Shown here one piece after another: positions 15,842-25,667 of a stretch of 64,000 nucleotides of DNA (its first letter is position 1; the number at the start of each line of letters is the position of its first letter). Under the pieces are notes generated by a model. It was given only the letters and a program-made list of their open reading frames with translations. It was not told the origin of the DNA and did no database searches. Source of the DNA: Fusibacter sp963666805 (GTDB lineage Bacteria > Bacillota > Clostridia > Peptostreptococcales > Acidaminobacteraceae); the NCBI GenBank assembly GCA_963666805.2, contig CAXXWR010000007.1, positions 372,001 through 436,000 of the forward strand, read 5' to 3'. The position numbers were made by a program, and so were the translations under genes.

Positions 15842-17317
15842 CTATTGATACTTTCTAAAAAGGGGTTTAAGTTCTGGATATAACGCTTTAAACGTTGTAT
15901 ATTTAACATCGTATGCCTTACTTTCCTCAGGATTTGGCACATACGTTTTTACTTTTTTTATAACAGTATCACAGGCTTCTGAAACATTTTTAAACGTCCC
16001 AGCACCTACCGCCGCTAAAATAGCCGCACCATAAGCTGGACCTGCATCTGTCTTTAATTTAACAACGGGAGTTGCCATGATATCAGCAACCATTTGACAC
16101 CAAAAATCACTTTTAGAGCCCCCACCATTAATAACGATTTCATCTAAAGGTTGACCCAGATTTTTAATAATCTCAAAGGAATCTCTTAGGCCAAAAGTGA
16201 CACCTTCTAAAACAGCACGTGTCATTGCACCTCGTCCATGGGTCAAATTCATTCCCCAAAAGACGCCTCTGGCATAAGGATCATTGTGGGGACTTCTTTC
16301 TCCCATTAAATAGGGCAGAAAATAGAGGCCGTTATCAATAACGACTTGGTCAGCTTCTTTCAATAAGCCATCAAAGTCATTAGATTTCATGACATCTTCT
16401 GTCCACCACTTAAGTGATCCTGCTGCTGAAAGCATACATCCCATTAAGTGATACGCCCCATTAGCATGACAAAAAGCATGCAGGCCATAAGAGTCATCTT
16501 TTAAAAATTGATCTGAATGAACAAAAACGACCCCTGAAGTGCCTAATGAAATGGAGCAAGCACCACTTTTTACTATACCGCCACCCACTGCAGCCGCTGC
16601 TTGATCACCTGTTCCTATAACAATATTAACTGAAGAACCCAGTCCCAAACGACTTGCAAGTTCTGGCTTCAATTGACCAATAGCCTCGTACGATTCATAG
16701 AGTTTTGGCAATTGTGATTCATTAATGCCAAGTAACTTCAACATGGATTCAGACCATTTTTTATTTTGAACATCTAAATAAAGTGTCCCTGAAGCATCTG
16801 CATAGTCTGTGGCAAAGACACCACTTAGACGATATGCCAAGTAGTCCTTCGGTAACATGACCTTACTGATACGGTTAAAATGATCGCGTTCATGATTTCT
16901 TACCCACAGTAATTTTGGGGCTGTAAAGCCTGGAAAAGCAATATTCCCCGTATACTCTGACACTGTATCTACACCAATAGATCGATTAAAATAGTCTGTC
17001 TCTTCTGTACTCCTTTGATCGTTCCACAGAATAGCAGGTCTAATAACTTCATCATTTTCATCTAATAGTACAAGACCATGCATTTGACCACTAAAACTAA
17101 TGGCTTCAATTTCTGCCTTATTAAGATTTAAAATGAGCTTTTCCAATCCTCTTAAGGAAGCATTGTACCAATCTTCAGGATTTTGTTCTGACCACAGTGG
17201 TTGGGGAAAGGAAAGTGGATAATCCTCAGACACACTGGCTAAAATATCTCCTGATTGATTCATGGCTATCAATTTTACTGAAGAGGTTCCCAAATCTATA
17301 CCTATATAATATCCCAT
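15842..17317 (-). CDS. xylB: Xylulokinase (FGGY family)
   Basis: 491 aa. It phosphorylates D-xylulose to xylulose-5-phosphate for the pentose phosphate pathway. The N-terminal phosphate motif YIGIDLGTSSVKL, the substrate segment SFSGQMHGLVLLDE (the QMHG pattern is typical of xylulokinases), VIGTGDQAAAAVGGG and the second-domain motif INGGGSKSDFWCQMVADI are intact. The gene is last in the polyol operon, 7 bases after the dehydrogenase gene, and completes the conversion polyol, xylulose, xylulose-5-phosphate. Confidence 0.95.
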   Translation of the reverse strand: MGYYIGIDLGTSSVKLIAMNQSGDILASVSEDYPLSFPQPLWSEQNPEDWYNASLRGLEKLILNLNKAEIEAISFSGQMHGLVLLDENDEVIRPAILWNDQRSTEETDYFNRSIGVDTVSEYTGNIAFPGFTAPKLLWVRNHERDHFNRISKVMLPKDYLAYRLSGVFATDYADASGTLYLDVQNKKWSESMLKLLGINESQLPKLYESYEAIGQLKPELASRLGLGSSVNIVIGTGDQAAAAVGGGIVKSGACSISLGTSGVVFVHSDQFLKDDSYGLHAFCHANGAYHLMGCMLSAAGSLKWWTEDVMKSNDFDGLLKEADQVVIDNGLYFLPYLMGERSPHNDPYARGVFWGMNLTHGRGAMTRAVLEGVTFGLRDSFEIIKNLGQPLDEIVINGGGSKSDFWCQMVADIMATPVVKLKTDAGPAYGAAILAAVGAGTFKNVSEACDTVIKKVKTYVPNPEESKAYDVKYTTFKALYPELKPLFRKYQ

Positions 17318-17324
17318 GACAAAC

Positions 17325-18365
17325 CTACTTCATTTTGACGATTGCTTTTACAACGTCTTGTTGATTATGAATAACAAAATCAAAGGCTTCTCCAACTTTA
17401 TCAAACTCAAATTCATGTGTCACAATTTGTTTAACATCAATTGTACCACTTGCGATTGCATTAATTGCCACAGGATAGAGATTTCTATATCTAAAAATAC
17501 TTTTGATTGTTGCTTCTTTATTCATGACTGTACTAAAGTCATAATTTGTTTCAGGCTCTACTGTCATTCCTACTAAAACAATAGTTCCTGCTTTTTTTAC
17601 CACATAAGGCGTTTGAGCAACTGTTATATGTGATCCGGCTGTTTCTATAACCACATGAGCCCCTTTACCTTCTGTTATTTTCATAATTTCTTCAATAACA
17701 TCTTTTTCTTTGGCATTGATAACATAATCAGCACCACATTTCTTAGCAAAATCTAAACGCTTTTGTTGAATATCAACGACGATTACAGTTGAAGCTCCTC
17801 TTGCTTTACTTGAAAGAAGGGATACTTGTCCAATACAACCCGCCCCAAATACGACAACGGTATCACCTAATTTTACATCCCCTGTTGACGCGGCATGTAA
17901 ACCTACTGCTAAGGGTTCTACAAGTGCACCTTCTGCATTTGAAACGTTATCTGGTAATTTGAAACACAAATTAGCAGGATGTTTAACATAATTAGAAAAG
18001 ACGCCATGATAAGGAGGGGTTGCGAAAAATTCAACATGCTCACAAAGATTATACTTTCCTGAAAGACACATTTCACATTCGCCGCAAACAACACCTGGTT
18101 CTAAAGCGACACGATCGCCTACCTTTAAGTCTGTTACTTCATCACCCAGTGCAGTTACAAAGCCAGCACACTCATGACCTAAGATGAAATCGCCATCTAC
18201 AACAAAATCACCAATACGGCCTTTCTCATAGTAATGAACATCTGATCCACAAATACCAACAACATCGACCTCAATTAGCACTTCTTTTGGACCAATTTCG
18301 GGTACTGGAATCTCCTTAAAAATCATATTATTAGTTCCTGACATAAATGCTGCTTTATTTTTCAT
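17325..18365 (-). CDS. Zinc-dependent polyol dehydrogenase (xylitol/sorbitol dehydrogenase-like)
   Basis: 346 aa from the second of two adjacent ATGs (18365), five bases after AGGAGG. Medium-chain dehydrogenase: catalytic zinc ligands in VGICGSDVHYYE and GHECAG, structural zinc Cys set CGECEMCLSGKYNLC, and Rossmann motif VFGAGCIGQVSLL with the acidic DIQQ after the second strand pointing to NAD. The family oxidises sorbitol, xylitol or L-iditol; xylulokinase next door makes xylitol or D-arabitol to D-xylulose the likely reaction. It follows a hairpin that separates it from the binding-protein gene. Confidence 0.92.
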   Translation of the reverse strand: MKNKAAFMSGTNNMIFKEIPVPEIGPKEVLIEVDVVGICGSDVHYYEKGRIGDFVVDGDFILGHECAGFVTALGDEVTDLKVGDRVALEPGVVCGECEMCLSGKYNLCEHVEFFATPPYHGVFSNYVKHPANLCFKLPDNVSNAEGALVEPLAVGLHAASTGDVKLGDTVVVFGAGCIGQVSLLSSKARGASTVIVVDIQQKRLDFAKKCGADYVINAKEKDVIEEIMKITEGKGAHVVIETAGSHITVAQTPYVVKKAGTIVLVGMTVEPETNYDFSTVMNKEATIKSIFRYRNLYPVAINAIASGTIDVKQIVTHEFEFDKVGEAFDFVIHNQQDVVKAIVKMK

Positions 18366-18439
18366 CATATCCTCCTTTGAGATTAAATATCGCCTCACAC
18401 TTTAATTCATCTGATGCCTTTTTTTATAAGAGTATCAAA

Positions 18440-18470
18440 AGACACGCAGGTGGGGGGCACCTGCCTGTCT
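18440..18470 (-). terminator. Intra-operon attenuator hairpin
   Basis: AGACA.GCAGGTG / CACCTGC.TGTCT, 12 bp with one internal mismatch and a 5-nt loop, followed in the minus direction by TTTTGATACTC. It lies between the binding-protein gene and the dehydrogenase gene and would let the binding protein be made in excess. Confidence 0.7.
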
Positions 18471-18504
18471 GATGAATGATTAAATCTCATATACTTTCCC
18501 TTGT

Positions 18505-19506
18505 TTATTGGATAGCACCTGCACGTTTGTGCATTTCAATATATTGTTCAACATTGTCTTTTGTAATCAATGGACAATCAATATCTGTATCAATTTGTTC
18601 TTCTTCGCCTGTTAATAATTTGTTAGCTGTGTCTAATAAAGCACCTGCTAAATCATAAGCACTTTGTAAACTTGTTGAAGTCATACGACCTTCTTGGATT
18701 AATAAACAAGCTTCTGCCGTTCCATCAACACCATAAGCTAAGATGTCATCATATTTAGAATCATCTTTAACAACTTCAAGTGCACCTGCACACATATTAT
18801 CATTCATTGCGATAACAGCATCAATTTTGTCATTAGCTTGTACCCATGTTTCCATGTAGTTCATTGCTTCATCTTTATTCCAGTTAGCAATTTCTTCGCC
18901 TACGATAGTAACATCAGGTCTTTTTTTGAAGAATTCTTCTTCCCAGCTTGCTCTTCTTTGATCTGCATGGAAGTTCCCTGGAGGGCCTAAAAGTACCACT
19001 ACATTTGCGTTTTGAGGAACTTGTTCTACAGCAAGATCTGCATTGACTTTAGCTTGTACATAAGGATCCGCATCCACTGATGAAGCCCCTTCAATACCTG
19101 ATATTCTTGCGTTAGTTGTAATGGTTACGATACCTGCTTCAACTGCTTTTTCCGCATAAGGTCTTTGAGCTTCCCCGTTATTCGGTTGAATAATAATCGC
19201 ATCGTATTTGTTAGTGATTGCATTTTCAATAAGACCATTTTCAGTGTCATCACTTGCTTGACCATCGAAAACATCTACTGTAATATTATCATACTTATCT
19301 GCTTCTTCCATTACTGCATTAGCAAGCCATGCTGCAAATGAATCTGCTTGTGCTCTTGCAATATAAGCTACTTTGTAAGTGTCTGCTGCCTCACTTGGGT
19401 TATCTGAAGACTGAGTATTATCCTCATTTGTAGCTTCAGATCCACAACCTGCTAACGTCCCCAACATTAGCATTAAAACCATTAATAAAGCTAATCCTTT
19501 TTTCAT
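18505..19506 (-). CDS. Ribose-type sugar/polyol-binding lipoprotein
   Basis: 333 aa. Lipoprotein signal with lipobox LAGC (Cys near residue 21), then a Ser/Asn/Glu-rich linker and a Peripla_BP_4 fold: YKVAYIARAQADSFAAWLAN, DAIIIQPNN, VVVLLGPPGNFHADQR and DAVIAMNDNMCAGALEVV. It delivers the sugar alcohol or pentose to the RbsC-like permease. Start is set by AGGAGG. Ligand inferred from the dehydrogenase and xylulokinase genes. Confidence 0.93.
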   Translation of the reverse strand: MKKGLALLMVLMLMLGTLAGCGSEATNEDNTQSSDNPSEAADTYKVAYIARAQADSFAAWLANAVMEEADKYDNITVDVFDGQASDDTENGLIENAITNKYDAIIIQPNNGEAQRPYAEKAVEAGIVTITTNARISGIEGASSVDADPYVQAKVNADLAVEQVPQNANVVVLLGPPGNFHADQRRASWEEEFFKKRPDVTIVGEEIANWNKDEAMNYMETWVQANDKIDAVIAMNDNMCAGALEVVKDDSKYDDILAYGVDGTAEACLLIQEGRMTSTSLQSAYDLAGALLDTANKLLTGEEEQIDTDIDCPLITKDNVEQYIEMHKRAGAIQ

Positions 19507-19618
19507 TTTCTCCTCCTAAAGTGTTTGGTTAGTGCTTTGTTACTATGCTAATTTGACATTTGTCAAAATTAACCTAATTCATCAGTTGCTCACCTTGTCT
19601 TACCATCATATGGCAAGT

Positions 19619-20581
19619 CTATTTTGATTTTTTCTTACGTGATTTAAAGTAAATATCATAAATAACGGCTAAGGCAATAATAGAACCTCTAATAATCTGT
19701 TGGAGATATGAGTTCACACGAAGGAGAACCATAATATTATCTAAGAAACCTACAATAAACGCCCCTGCCAGTGTACCCGGTGCTGTACCAAGACCGCCTG
19801 TAAATGAAGTCCCACCAATAACAGCTGCTGTTAAAGCTTTGAATTCATAGTTAATAGCACCATTAGGTAATCCACCGTTTACACGTGACATAAAGATAAC
19901 ACCTGCAATCCCGACAAAGATCCCATTAATAATATAGGCTTTCATTTTAACGCGATTCACATTAATCCCTGAAGCAACAGATGCCTCTTCGTTACCACCG
20001 ATCGCATAAACCGAACGTCCAAATACAGTGTGTTTCAATAAATACCAAGTTACGCCTAAAGCCATAATCAGAAACCAGACCGGATTCGGAATCCCTAAGA
20101 AGTTACCTTGTCCAAAGACCACATAATCACCAATTTGGTAGATGTTTTGACCATTTGTATAAAGAAGGGCTGCCCCTCTCGCCATTGCCATCATTGACAA
20201 AGTGGCAATGAAAGGTGGTGCACTAAATTTAGTTACCATAAGTCCATTAATCATATTACAGATAACTGCAACAATAATTGAAACTGCAAAAGCCAATAAT
20301 AATGATCCTGTCATGGTATAAACAGAAACTGATAATACCCCTGATAACGCCAAAACAGAACCCGATGATAAATCTAACATACCGCATATAATAAGTATGG
20401 TCTGTCCAAAAGCTAATATCGTTCCTACTGATATTTGTCTAGAAATATTAGAAAGGTTACCGACTGTTGCAAAGTTTTCATTGGCAAACATACTGGCTAT
20501 AAATAATGCAAGCAGTACAAGGTAGATACTCACTGTTCCGTTTGCATTCAATTTTTTATAAATCTTCTTGACCATGTCCAT
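19619..20581 (-). CDS. Ribose-type ABC permease (RbsC family)
   Basis: 320 aa with eight to ten predicted helices, ending in a basic tail (YFKSRKKKSK). Family landmarks are LIICGMLDLSSGSVLALSG and the region GGTSFTGGLGTAPGTLAGA near the C-terminus. It forms the homodimeric channel for the ABC importer with the dual ATPase encoded upstream and the lipoprotein encoded downstream. GGGGAG precedes the start codon. Confidence 0.94.
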   Translation of the reverse strand: MDMVKKIYKKLNANGTVSIYLVLLALFIASMFANENFATVGNLSNISRQISVGTILAFGQTILIICGMLDLSSGSVLALSGVLSVSVYTMTGSLLLAFAVSIIVAVICNMINGLMVTKFSAPPFIATLSMMAMARGAALLYTNGQNIYQIGDYVVFGQGNFLGIPNPVWFLIMALGVTWYLLKHTVFGRSVYAIGGNEEASVASGINVNRVKMKAYIINGIFVGIAGVIFMSRVNGGLPNGAINYEFKALTAAVIGGTSFTGGLGTAPGTLAGAFIVGFLDNIMVLLRVNSYLQQIIRGSIIALAVIYDIYFKSRKKKSK

Positions 20582-20611
20582 ATTTTTTTCTCCCCTAAAC
20601 TCGTGTTGTGA

Positions 20612-22102
20612 TTATCCCACCGTTACTGATGCCGTCGCTAAATGCATAATGTTTTCCTGTGAAAAATCTTCTTTGGATAAGGTCCCTGTAATTTGGCCTT
20701 TTGCCATAACACAGATACGATCACACATGCCTATGAGCTCTGGCAGTTCAGATGATACAATAATGACACTCTTCCCTTCATTAACGAGCTCCGATATCAG
20801 TTTATAGATTTCATATTTCGCCCCAACATCAATTCCCCTTGTAGGCTCATCGACAATAAAAACTTCTGGATCTGTAATCAGCCATTTAGCAAGAAGTACC
20901 TTCTGTTGATTACCACCACTAAGAGACTCAATTGTCGTTTCATATGAAGGCGTTTTAACACGCATCTTACTACAATAACGAGAAATTTCTTTTTCTTCAT
21001 CTTTAGCATGGCAGACACCATGGTGAATAAATTTCTTGAGGTTTGAAATTGAAATGTTTTCTTTGACACTCCTGATAGGTAAAATACCGAATCTTCTTCT
21101 ATCCTCAGAGAGCATCACGACCCGGTGATTAATACTGTCTCTCACATTTCTTATCTTGACAGGTTGACCATGAATCTTAATTTGTCCACCTAGTACTGGA
21201 TCAAGACCAAAGATGGCACGCATGACCTCTGTCCGTCCTGCTCCCATAAGACCTGCAAATCCCAATACTTCACCCTGGCTGATATGGAAATTGATATCCT
21301 CAAAAGTCTCCCCTTTTAAATGTTCAATCTCCAGAATAGGTTCACCTATCTCAACTTGTAGTTTAGGATAATCATTACCGATTTCACGGCCTACCATAAG
21401 TGCTATGACTTTATCAATATCCAGTTCATCTTTAGGTTTGGTATCAATCACTTTACCATCTCTTAAAACAGTAATATCATCAGCAATTCTAAAAATTTCG
21501 TCCATTTTATGTGAAATATAAATAATAGCTGCACCACGCGATTTAAGTTCTGCTATCTTTCCAAATAATACTTCTACTTCTTTATTAGTAATTGCAGATG
21601 TGGGTTCATCCATAATGATGATATCCGATTCATACGAAATTGCTTTTAAGATTTCAAGCATCTGAATATCTGATACAGTTAAATTTTTAAGTTTTGTCTC
21701 TGGATGATAATGAAGTTTTTCTCTCTCTAATAAGTCAAGCGTTCTTTTTCGGATTTCTTTCCAATCTACTTTGCCCGCCTTATCTTTTGGCCAGTTTCCA
21801 ACAAACAAGCTCTCTTCTATTGTCATCTCAGGAATATAATTGAGTTCTTGAAAAATCATCGAAATCCCTAGACTTCTTGCTTCAATCGGATTATTGATTT
21901 TGACTTCTTTACCATCGATGATAATCTGTCCTGCATCAGGTTGGTAAATCCCATTAATGATTTTCATCAAGGTTGATTTACCTGCGCCATTTTCACCACA
22001 TAATACATGTACACTGCCTGGGCGTACATTGAAGTGAATTTTGTCAAGCGCTTTAACGCCAGGAAAGGATTTCTCAATATCAACCACTTTTAACTTTTCC
22101 AT
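20612..22102 (-). CDS. Dual-domain ribose-type ABC ATPase (RbsA family)
   Basis: 496 aa from ATG 22102, chosen by GGGAGG nine bases upstream. The N-terminal domain has a full Walker A (GENGAGKST) and VIIMDEPTSAI; the second domain has the usual degenerate P-loop GLMGAGRTE, signature LSGGNQQKVLLAKW and VFIVDEPTRGIDVGAK. First gene of the polyol operon: RbsA-, RbsC-, RbsB-like, dehydrogenase, xylulokinase. Its leader (22103-22228) should contain the sites of the neighbouring YesN-type regulator; I see no clear repeat. Confidence 0.94.
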   Translation of the reverse strand: MEKLKVVDIEKSFPGVKALDKIHFNVRPGSVHVLCGENGAGKSTLMKIINGIYQPDAGQIIIDGKEVKINNPIEARSLGISMIFQELNYIPEMTIEESLFVGNWPKDKAGKVDWKEIRKRTLDLLEREKLHYHPETKLKNLTVSDIQMLEILKAISYESDIIIMDEPTSAITNKEVEVLFGKIAELKSRGAAIIYISHKMDEIFRIADDITVLRDGKVIDTKPKDELDIDKVIALMVGREIGNDYPKLQVEIGEPILEIEHLKGETFEDINFHISQGEVLGFAGLMGAGRTEVMRAIFGLDPVLGGQIKIHGQPVKIRNVRDSINHRVVMLSEDRRRFGILPIRSVKENISISNLKKFIHHGVCHAKDEEKEISRYCSKMRVKTPSYETTIESLSGGNQQKVLLAKWLITDPEVFIVDEPTRGIDVGAKYEIYKLISELVNEGKSVIIVSSELPELIGMCDRICVMAKGQITGTLSKEDFSQENIMHLATASVTVG

Positions 22103-22227
22103 GATGATTTGCCTCCCTTTCTTATGTACTAATCTTAATACAATCAAGAGGGATACATAATGTCCTAGATAAATGAGTTATTGCACTTTTTTAAACAAAT
22201 GTTTGATAACTTCAACAAAAAATAGAA

Positions 22228-22262
22228 AAACATCCCAAGACATAGGTCATTTGGGATGTTTC
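22228..22262 (-). terminator. Terminator of the yesN-like gene
   Basis: AACATCCCAA / TTGGGATGTT with a 12-nt loop, followed in the minus direction by TTTTTCTATTTTTT. It separates the sensory unit from the transporter operon, so the latter needs its own promoter. Confidence 0.85.
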
Positions 22263-22282
22263 TTTTGTCATTTATTCAGATT

Positions 22283-23911
22283 TTATTGTATTATTTTAAG
22301 ATGATTATCATCACAGTTGCCACTTTGATGATTAATAATCATTTTTTCACGGTATTCTGAAGTCGTCATCTGCGTCATCTTCTTAAAGACACGACTAAAG
22401 TACTGTTGATTGGAAAAACCTACTTTTTCATAAATATCCTTATTCGAGTAGGATTGGTTCAATAGGAGTTGCTTGGCTTTATTAATCCGCAACTCATTAA
22501 TATAAGCCGATAGATTTTTGCCCGTTTCCTTCTTGAAAATATGACACAAGTACTGTTTCGATAAATTAACGACTTTCGCCACATCTTCAAGAGAAATATT
22601 TTCATGAAAATGATTTTGAATATAATGGACCGCACGGCTCACCAGCATACTGGATTGACTGCCTCTTGACTCTGTAAGAGCGGTCAATATAATCTGATAA
22701 AACCGCTCAACTTCATCAGACAGACCAGCGACGTGAGTCGTTGCTAATAATAAGTTCTGGTGGTCTGACAAAGAATACTTTGGCGTTATAGACTCAAAGG
22801 CAAAAGGATAGACATTATAAGCTTCTTCTATTAACTGCACCATGAGTAATTTAAGATACTTCGGCTTATAATGCTCTTCTCTAAATCGCACATAGATATC
22901 AGAGAGTTGGGTGGCAATTTCATCACTTGCTGCCCTGCCTAAGATATCTATCATCATCGGTCCATATTTTTTCTTCATGGTTCTTACGCTGACTTTTTCC
23001 CATTTTACATGGCTGGCGTTTTCTAAATAAGAAACCTCATGAGAAAGATAATACGTCATGCGTTTAGCATCCATTAATTGCTCATAAGCTCTGCCTGCTC
23101 CCTCTATTCCTTCTTCCGCATCTGAATAGATCATATGAGTATTCACACCAAAGTATTGACTGACTGCACTCTGAATTGAAACCGATAAGCGATGAAGTTG
23201 ATTAAGAGTTAATTTTTCGCCTTCAATAAGAAACAGGTGCTCTGTATCATAACCATTATATAAGTAAGACAGTTGCTTTTGCTTAAAAAGGTCAAAAGCT
23301 AAATTGATTGTTGCTTCTCCAATCGAATGTACCTTGGGATCAAGTTGAATTCCCATTTTAAAGTAAATCCAGCCATAGCGTGTTGCCTTTTCTTTCATAT
23401 TTTGCTCTTGTAACCGCTGCCGAAGACCTTCATCTAAGTTGAAATTCACTCTAATTAAATCATTCATTAACGTTCGCTTACTTGCCCTTTGAGACACGGG
23501 TTTTTTACCTGTCCCCTGACTCTCCACATGATTTTCATCAATTTCTTTTTTAATTTTCAGCATCAATTCAATCAATTCATCATCTACAATTTCTGATTTA
23601 AGGAGATAGTCATATGCACCATTTTTAAGTGCCTTCCTCGCATACTGAAATTCATCATAACAGGTTAATACCAAAATCACAGCATGTTTGTTGCGCTCAT
23701 GTATTTTTTCAGTTAACCACAAACCATCCTTTTTGGGCATTTTAATATCTGTGATAATAACATCTGGTAGTAGTTCTTCATAGAGTTCAAGCGCCACTTC
23801 CCCATTTGCCGCTTCTCCCACAACTTCAAAGCCTATACTTTCCCATGAAATTGTATTTTTAAGTCCTATTCTCACGAGCACTTCATCGTCTACAATCATG
23901 ACCTTATACAT
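22283..23911 (-). CDS. AraC-type response regulator (YesN family)
   Basis: 542 aa from ATG 23911 (GGTGGAG upstream); the gene overlaps the end of the kinase gene by 8 bases. An N-terminal receiver (residues 1-125) has the acidic pair in IVDDE, phospho-acceptor Asp in DVIITDIKMPK and Lys in LLKSE. A long middle region (140-430) is of unknown fold. The C-terminus is a two-helix-turn-helix AraC domain: ISLEDVAKVVNLSKQYLCHIFKKETG and IYEKVGFSNQQYFSRVFKK. It probably activates the adjacent polyol transporter operon in response to the kinase. Confidence 0.94.
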   Translation of the reverse strand: MYKVMIVDDEVLVRIGLKNTISWESIGFEVVGEAANGEVALELYEELLPDVIITDIKMPKKDGLWLTEKIHERNKHAVILVLTCYDEFQYARKALKNGAYDYLLKSEIVDDELIELMLKIKKEIDENHVESQGTGKKPVSQRASKRTLMNDLIRVNFNLDEGLRQRLQEQNMKEKATRYGWIYFKMGIQLDPKVHSIGEATINLAFDLFKQKQLSYLYNGYDTEHLFLIEGEKLTLNQLHRLSVSIQSAVSQYFGVNTHMIYSDAEEGIEGAGRAYEQLMDAKRMTYYLSHEVSYLENASHVKWEKVSVRTMKKKYGPMMIDILGRAASDEIATQLSDIYVRFREEHYKPKYLKLLMVQLIEEAYNVYPFAFESITPKYSLSDHQNLLLATTHVAGLSDEVERFYQIILTALTESRGSQSSMLVSRAVHYIQNHFHENISLEDVAKVVNLSKQYLCHIFKKETGKNLSAYINELRINKAKQLLLNQSYSNKDIYEKVGFSNQQYFSRVFKKMTQMTTSEYREKMIINHQSGNCDDNHLKIIQ

Positions 23912-25664
23912 GTTCTCCACCCTCTTTTTGATCGACTGGTAATTTGACAATCACGGTTGTTCCTTTGCCCTCTTCAGAAATGATTTCTTGACCATAAGCT
24001 TCACCACAAAACAGTTTAATTCTTTGATTGACATTATTAAGTCCCGCTTTACTTAACTTGTCACTGTCTTTGGTGTCTCTAAAGATTTCTTTAAGTACTT
24101 GATCAGAAATACCTGGTCCATTATCTTCTACCCTAATAATCAATTCTGAAGTTGATTCATCTATTCTCGCTGATACGTGTATTGACAATTCGTCAATACT
24201 GTCTACACCATAAATAATACTATTTTCTATGATTGGTTGCAAAATAAGTTTAGGAATTAACAAAGATTCAGCATGAGAATCAATCTCATAATCTATTAAA
24301 AACGTTTCATTGAATCGCAATCTTTGAATATAGACATAATTCTTAATATACTCAAGCTCTTCACCTAGGGTGATAAAGTCCCCGCCAATGCTGATACTGA
24401 TTCTTAGCAGTTTAACCAAAGCGACAATTGCATTGCTCACGCTATCAGCACCTTGTATCTTAGCCATCCATTTAATGGTATTAAGGGTATTATATAAAAA
24501 GTGGGGATTGATTTGAGCATGTAGGGCTTCCAGTTCTACTTCCCGTTTAAGCTTTTCCTCTCTGACGAGGCGATTAAGCAACGCTTCTGTTTCATCAATC
24601 ATGTTGTTAATGCCATCACTTAACTCTCTGATTTCGTTATTTTGTTCAACAGAGGTTCTAACCGAAAGGTCCCCCTCTTCCACTTTTTTCAGGTCTACTA
24701 AAATTTTAAGCATAGGTTCTGTATACTGTAAAGCCAGACCCAATAAGAAGAAAATAATTAAAATGCCATAAATACCTGCTCCCATTAAAAAGTAATGTTG
24801 AACATCATTGATTTCTTTAAAAAGAACACCTGTAGATACTGTATTGACAATCCGCCAATTATTGGTTTGTAAAAGGCTATAAAAGGCGACTCTTTCTTCT
24901 CCGTTTTCATTATAATAAACCTCTCCACTCTCTTTACTACTCGATGTCATCGTCTCATAAAAAGGTGCCTCTACTACACTTTTACCAATAAAGTCTTTAT
25001 CACTATGACTAACAATATTGCCCACTTCATCTATAATAAAAACATCGCCACCAATGGTGTCAACATTTTCATATGCCTGCTCTAAAAGCACTTCTTCAAC
25101 ATCCAAAACTAAAACACCGTTATTCTCAAGTGTATTAAAATCAATAATATTACGTGCTACCGAAAAATAATAGCGACTAAAGGTGCCTGATAAAATTTTG
25201 ATGTTTTGCTTTTTAGTTGAAAGCCAGATGGGCTTACCGTTAATATGATTTTGCATCATTTGCTGAATAGATATCAACGGATCTGTTTTATTGGTTCCAA
25301 TTGTAAAGGTTCGATTATTACTAATTAAAGAAATCCCATCAATGACATTTTTAGCTGCTAAAAAACTTCTTAGGGTTTCATTCATCTCTTTTTCAGATAA
25401 GGCATTGTTTTTAAGTGCATTTAAAAAAGAACGATTAGATAAAACAGTTGTTGAATAGTCTTGAATATCTTTAAGCATGTAATCAATTTTGTCCCCTGTT
25501 TCTCTAATAGACTGCAGGGCAACCGTGCTGTACTTTTGATTAAAAATATTTCTCAAACCGTCAGAAAGGGTTAAGCCAAGGGCTATCATCGGGATAATCA
25601 CTAGAAAAATCATAAAGATGACCAATTGAAATCTCAGACGATTGTAAAATTTAATTTTTGACAT
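23904..25664 (-). CDS. Membrane sensor histidine kinase (YesM family)
   Basis: 586 aa. Helix 1 (about 13-32), an extracellular sensor part of about 260 residues (cache-like), helix 2 (about 292-314), HAMP (315-368), then the His_kinase motif ALHAQINPHFLYNTLNTIKW with phosphorylated His near 390 and a HATPase domain with EDNGPGIS and GKGTTVIVKLP. It lies 3 bases after the binding-protein gene, so sensor and binding protein are made together. Ligand-bound binding protein may control this kinase. Confidence 0.94.
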   Translation of the reverse strand: MSKIKFYNRLRFQLVIFMIFLVIIPMIALGLTLSDGLRNIFNQKYSTVALQSIRETGDKIDYMLKDIQDYSTTVLSNRSFLNALKNNALSEKEMNETLRSFLAAKNVIDGISLISNNRTFTIGTNKTDPLISIQQMMQNHINGKPIWLSTKKQNIKILSGTFSRYYFSVARNIIDFNTLENNGVLVLDVEEVLLEQAYENVDTIGGDVFIIDEVGNIVSHSDKDFIGKSVVEAPFYETMTSSSKESGEVYYNENGEERVAFYSLLQTNNWRIVNTVSTGVLFKEINDVQHYFLMGAGIYGILIIFFLLGLALQYTEPMLKILVDLKKVEEGDLSVRTSVEQNNEIRELSDGINNMIDETEALLNRLVREEKLKREVELEALHAQINPHFLYNTLNTIKWMAKIQGADSVSNAIVALVKLLRISISIGGDFITLGEELEYIKNYVYIQRLRFNETFLIDYEIDSHAESLLIPKLILQPIIENSIIYGVDSIDELSIHVSARIDESTSELIIRVEDNGPGISDQVLKEIFRDTKDSDKLSKAGLNNVNQRIKLFCGEAYGQEIISEEGKGTTVIVKLPVDQKEGGEHV

Positions 25665-25667
25665 GGA

